Assembly (NCBI GenBank): GCA_002306945.1
Contig: DBTH01000211.1
Location: 1,080-8,343 of the forward strand
DNA length: 7,264 bases
Direction of reading: 5' to 3'
Source of the DNA: Methylacidiphilaceae bacterium UBA1321
GTDB lineage: Bacteria > Verrucomicrobiota > Verrucomicrobiia > Methylacidiphilales > UBA1321
The notes beneath the pieces were generated by a model, which saw only the letters and a list, made by a program, of their open reading frames with translations, was not told where the DNA came from and ran no database searches. Numbering within the stretch: position 1 is the stretch's first letter; every line of letters begins with the position of its first letter. This document shows, piece after piece, positions 6,591 through 7,264 of this stretch. A program made the position numbers and the translations under genes.

Positions 6591-6713
6591 GATAAAATCG
6601 CTTATAGTTTAAAACTCTAGCCACATTCGTATAAGATATTAGCACTATTTTAAAAGATACGCATATTAAAAGGACAGATTGTACGGTTTCTGTCCCTGAA
6701 GCCACAGTCGACT
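6591..6713. promoter_or_regulatory. divergent promoter/operator region between LysR and FUSC genes
   Basis: This 123-bp AT-rich gap must contain promoters in both directions. It holds an odd palindrome AGTTT-A-AAACT (6605-6615 region), inverted CTTATA (6601-6606) and TATAAG (6630-6635), and AT-rich boxes such as TATTAA (6664-6669) with TTAGCA (6639-6644) 19 bp upstream. LysR proteins usually bind interrupted dyads containing T-N11-A, and several such spacings exist here, so no single site can be chosen. Neither gene has a Shine-Dalgarno sequence within the region. Confidence 0.5.
6672..6695. repeat. perfect 7-bp inverted repeat ahead of the FUSC gene
   Basis: GGACAGA (6672-6678) and TCTGTCC (6689-6695) are exact inverted copies separated by 10 bases, ending 18 bp before the transporter ATG. 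It could be a LysR-type operator (dyad with a central gap) or an RNA hairpin in the leader. No T-run follows, so it is not a normal terminator. Confidence 0.5.
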
Positions 6714-7264
6714 ATGAACGCCGTGGCTCCAGCTCGTTTGGGTTCGCTTCCGTTGCCGTCGCAATGGGGGCCGTCCCGTATCGCGGAGTTGCCACCGTTT
6801 TTCCTCTTCCTGCGTTCGGGATTGGGTACGTGGGGGTTTGCCCTGCGCATGGCGTTGTCGGCGATGCTGGCGTTGCTGACGGCATTTTATCTGCAATTGG
6901 AGAGTCCCTTTTGGGCGATGACCACGGTTGTCATTCTGGCTAGTCCGGTGCGCGGAAAGATTTTGTCCAAAAGCGCGTTTCGACTGCTGGGAACATCGGT
7001 GGGGGCTGCGGTGGCGGTGGTTCTGGCGGCGCTTTTTGCGCAGACGCCGGAACTTTATATCCTTTGCATGGCGGTGTGGATTGGACTTTGTACGGCAGCG
7101 TCGAATCTACTGCGCCGGTTTCATTCCTACGCGACGGTTCTGGCCGGTTATAGCGCGGCCATTATCGGTTTCTTTGTTGTCATCTACTCGCCCCTGATGG
7201 TCTTTGACAGCGCTATGGCCCGCATGGCGGCGATCACCGTCGGGATTGTATCGTCGGCGGTTGG
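6714..7264 (+). CDS. FUSC/AaeB-like inner-membrane efflux protein, N-terminal fragment (continues beyond right edge)
   Basis: An open frame from the ATG at 6714 runs 183 codons to the window end without a stop. After a soluble N-terminal stretch (1-39) come hydrophobic segments at about 40-61, 64-79, 91-110, 113-132, 138-158 and from 170. Charged turns such as PVRGKILSKSAFR separate two of them. FALRMALSAMLALLTAFYLQ, SPFWAMTTVVILASPVRGK and RLLGTSVGAAVAVVLAA match the N-terminal membrane half of the FUSC family (AaeB, fusaric acid resistance proteins). These inner-membrane proteins export aromatic carboxylic acids, often with a membrane fusion protein and sometimes an outer membrane channel that might be encoded downstream. 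Full-length members have about 650-750 residues, so most is missing. The adjacent divergent LysR gene supports regulated efflux. GTG at 6723 is an alternative start; no Shine-Dalgarno is evident. Confidence 0.85.
   Translation, partial: MNAVAPARLGSLPLPSQWGPSRIAELPPFFLFLRSGLGTWGFALRMALSAMLALLTAFYLQLESPFWAMTTVVILASPVRGKILSKSAFRLLGTSVGAAVAVVLAALFAQTPELYILCMAVWIGLCTAASNLLRRFHSYATVLAGYSAAIIGFFVVIYSPLMVFDSAMARMAAITVGIVSSAV

Noticed and set aside
6650..6896. Minus-strand open frames opposite the start of the FUSC gene
   Set aside because: They are Arg/Gln-rich shadows of the hydrophobic plus-strand frame, which has clear FUSC membrane segments and runs open to the window end.

Overview
The window is an ordinary-looking bacterial chromosomal segment with seven protein-coding genes, two of them cut by the window edges. 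The gene families suggest a Verrucomicrobiota bacterium, perhaps near Opitutaceae: a secreted protein with a PEP-CTERM tail, an AraC-type regulator with a cupin-like sensor domain, and phosphorylases that degrade plant-type glycans. None of the seven starts has a clear Shine-Dalgarno sequence. The taxonomic call is an inference from protein character, not from a marker gene. I saw no rRNA, tRNA, CRISPR array, insertion sequence or phage gene.

Left part (1-3765): the N-terminal end of an aldo/keto reductase runs leftward out of the window. An AT-rich divergent control region of about 270 bp follows. Then come two rightward genes separated by 34 bp, a GH130 beta-mannoside phosphorylase and a GH94 beta-glycoside phosphorylase. 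Neither has a signal peptide, so both should act in the cytoplasm. Together they would split imported beta-linked oligosaccharides with phosphate and release alpha-mannose 1-phosphate and an alpha-sugar 1-phosphate (probably glucose 1-phosphate). Mixed glucose/mannose glycans such as glucomannan fit best, but the substrate cannot be read from the sequence.

Middle part (3762-5651): an AraC-family regulator converges on the GH94 gene, and the two stop codons overlap inside a shared TTAA. The regulator is transcribed divergently from a PEP-CTERM surface protein gene across an 82-bp gap. It is therefore the obvious candidate to control the phosphorylases, the surface protein, or both. A strong hairpin followed by a T-rich stretch ends the PEP-CTERM gene.

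Right part (5679-7264): a LysR-type regulator is divergent from the start of a FUSC/AaeB-like inner-membrane efflux protein that runs off the right edge. This resembles the AaeR/AaeB (hydroxybenzoate efflux) and fusaric-acid-resistance layouts. The gap between them holds a perfect 7-bp inverted repeat just ahead of the transporter start. This module looks independent of the sugar module.

The most interesting element is the GH130-GH94 phosphorylase pair with its AraC regulator and surface protein. The GH94 enzyme departs from the usual family pattern at one conserved site and is somewhat short, so its specificity may be new.
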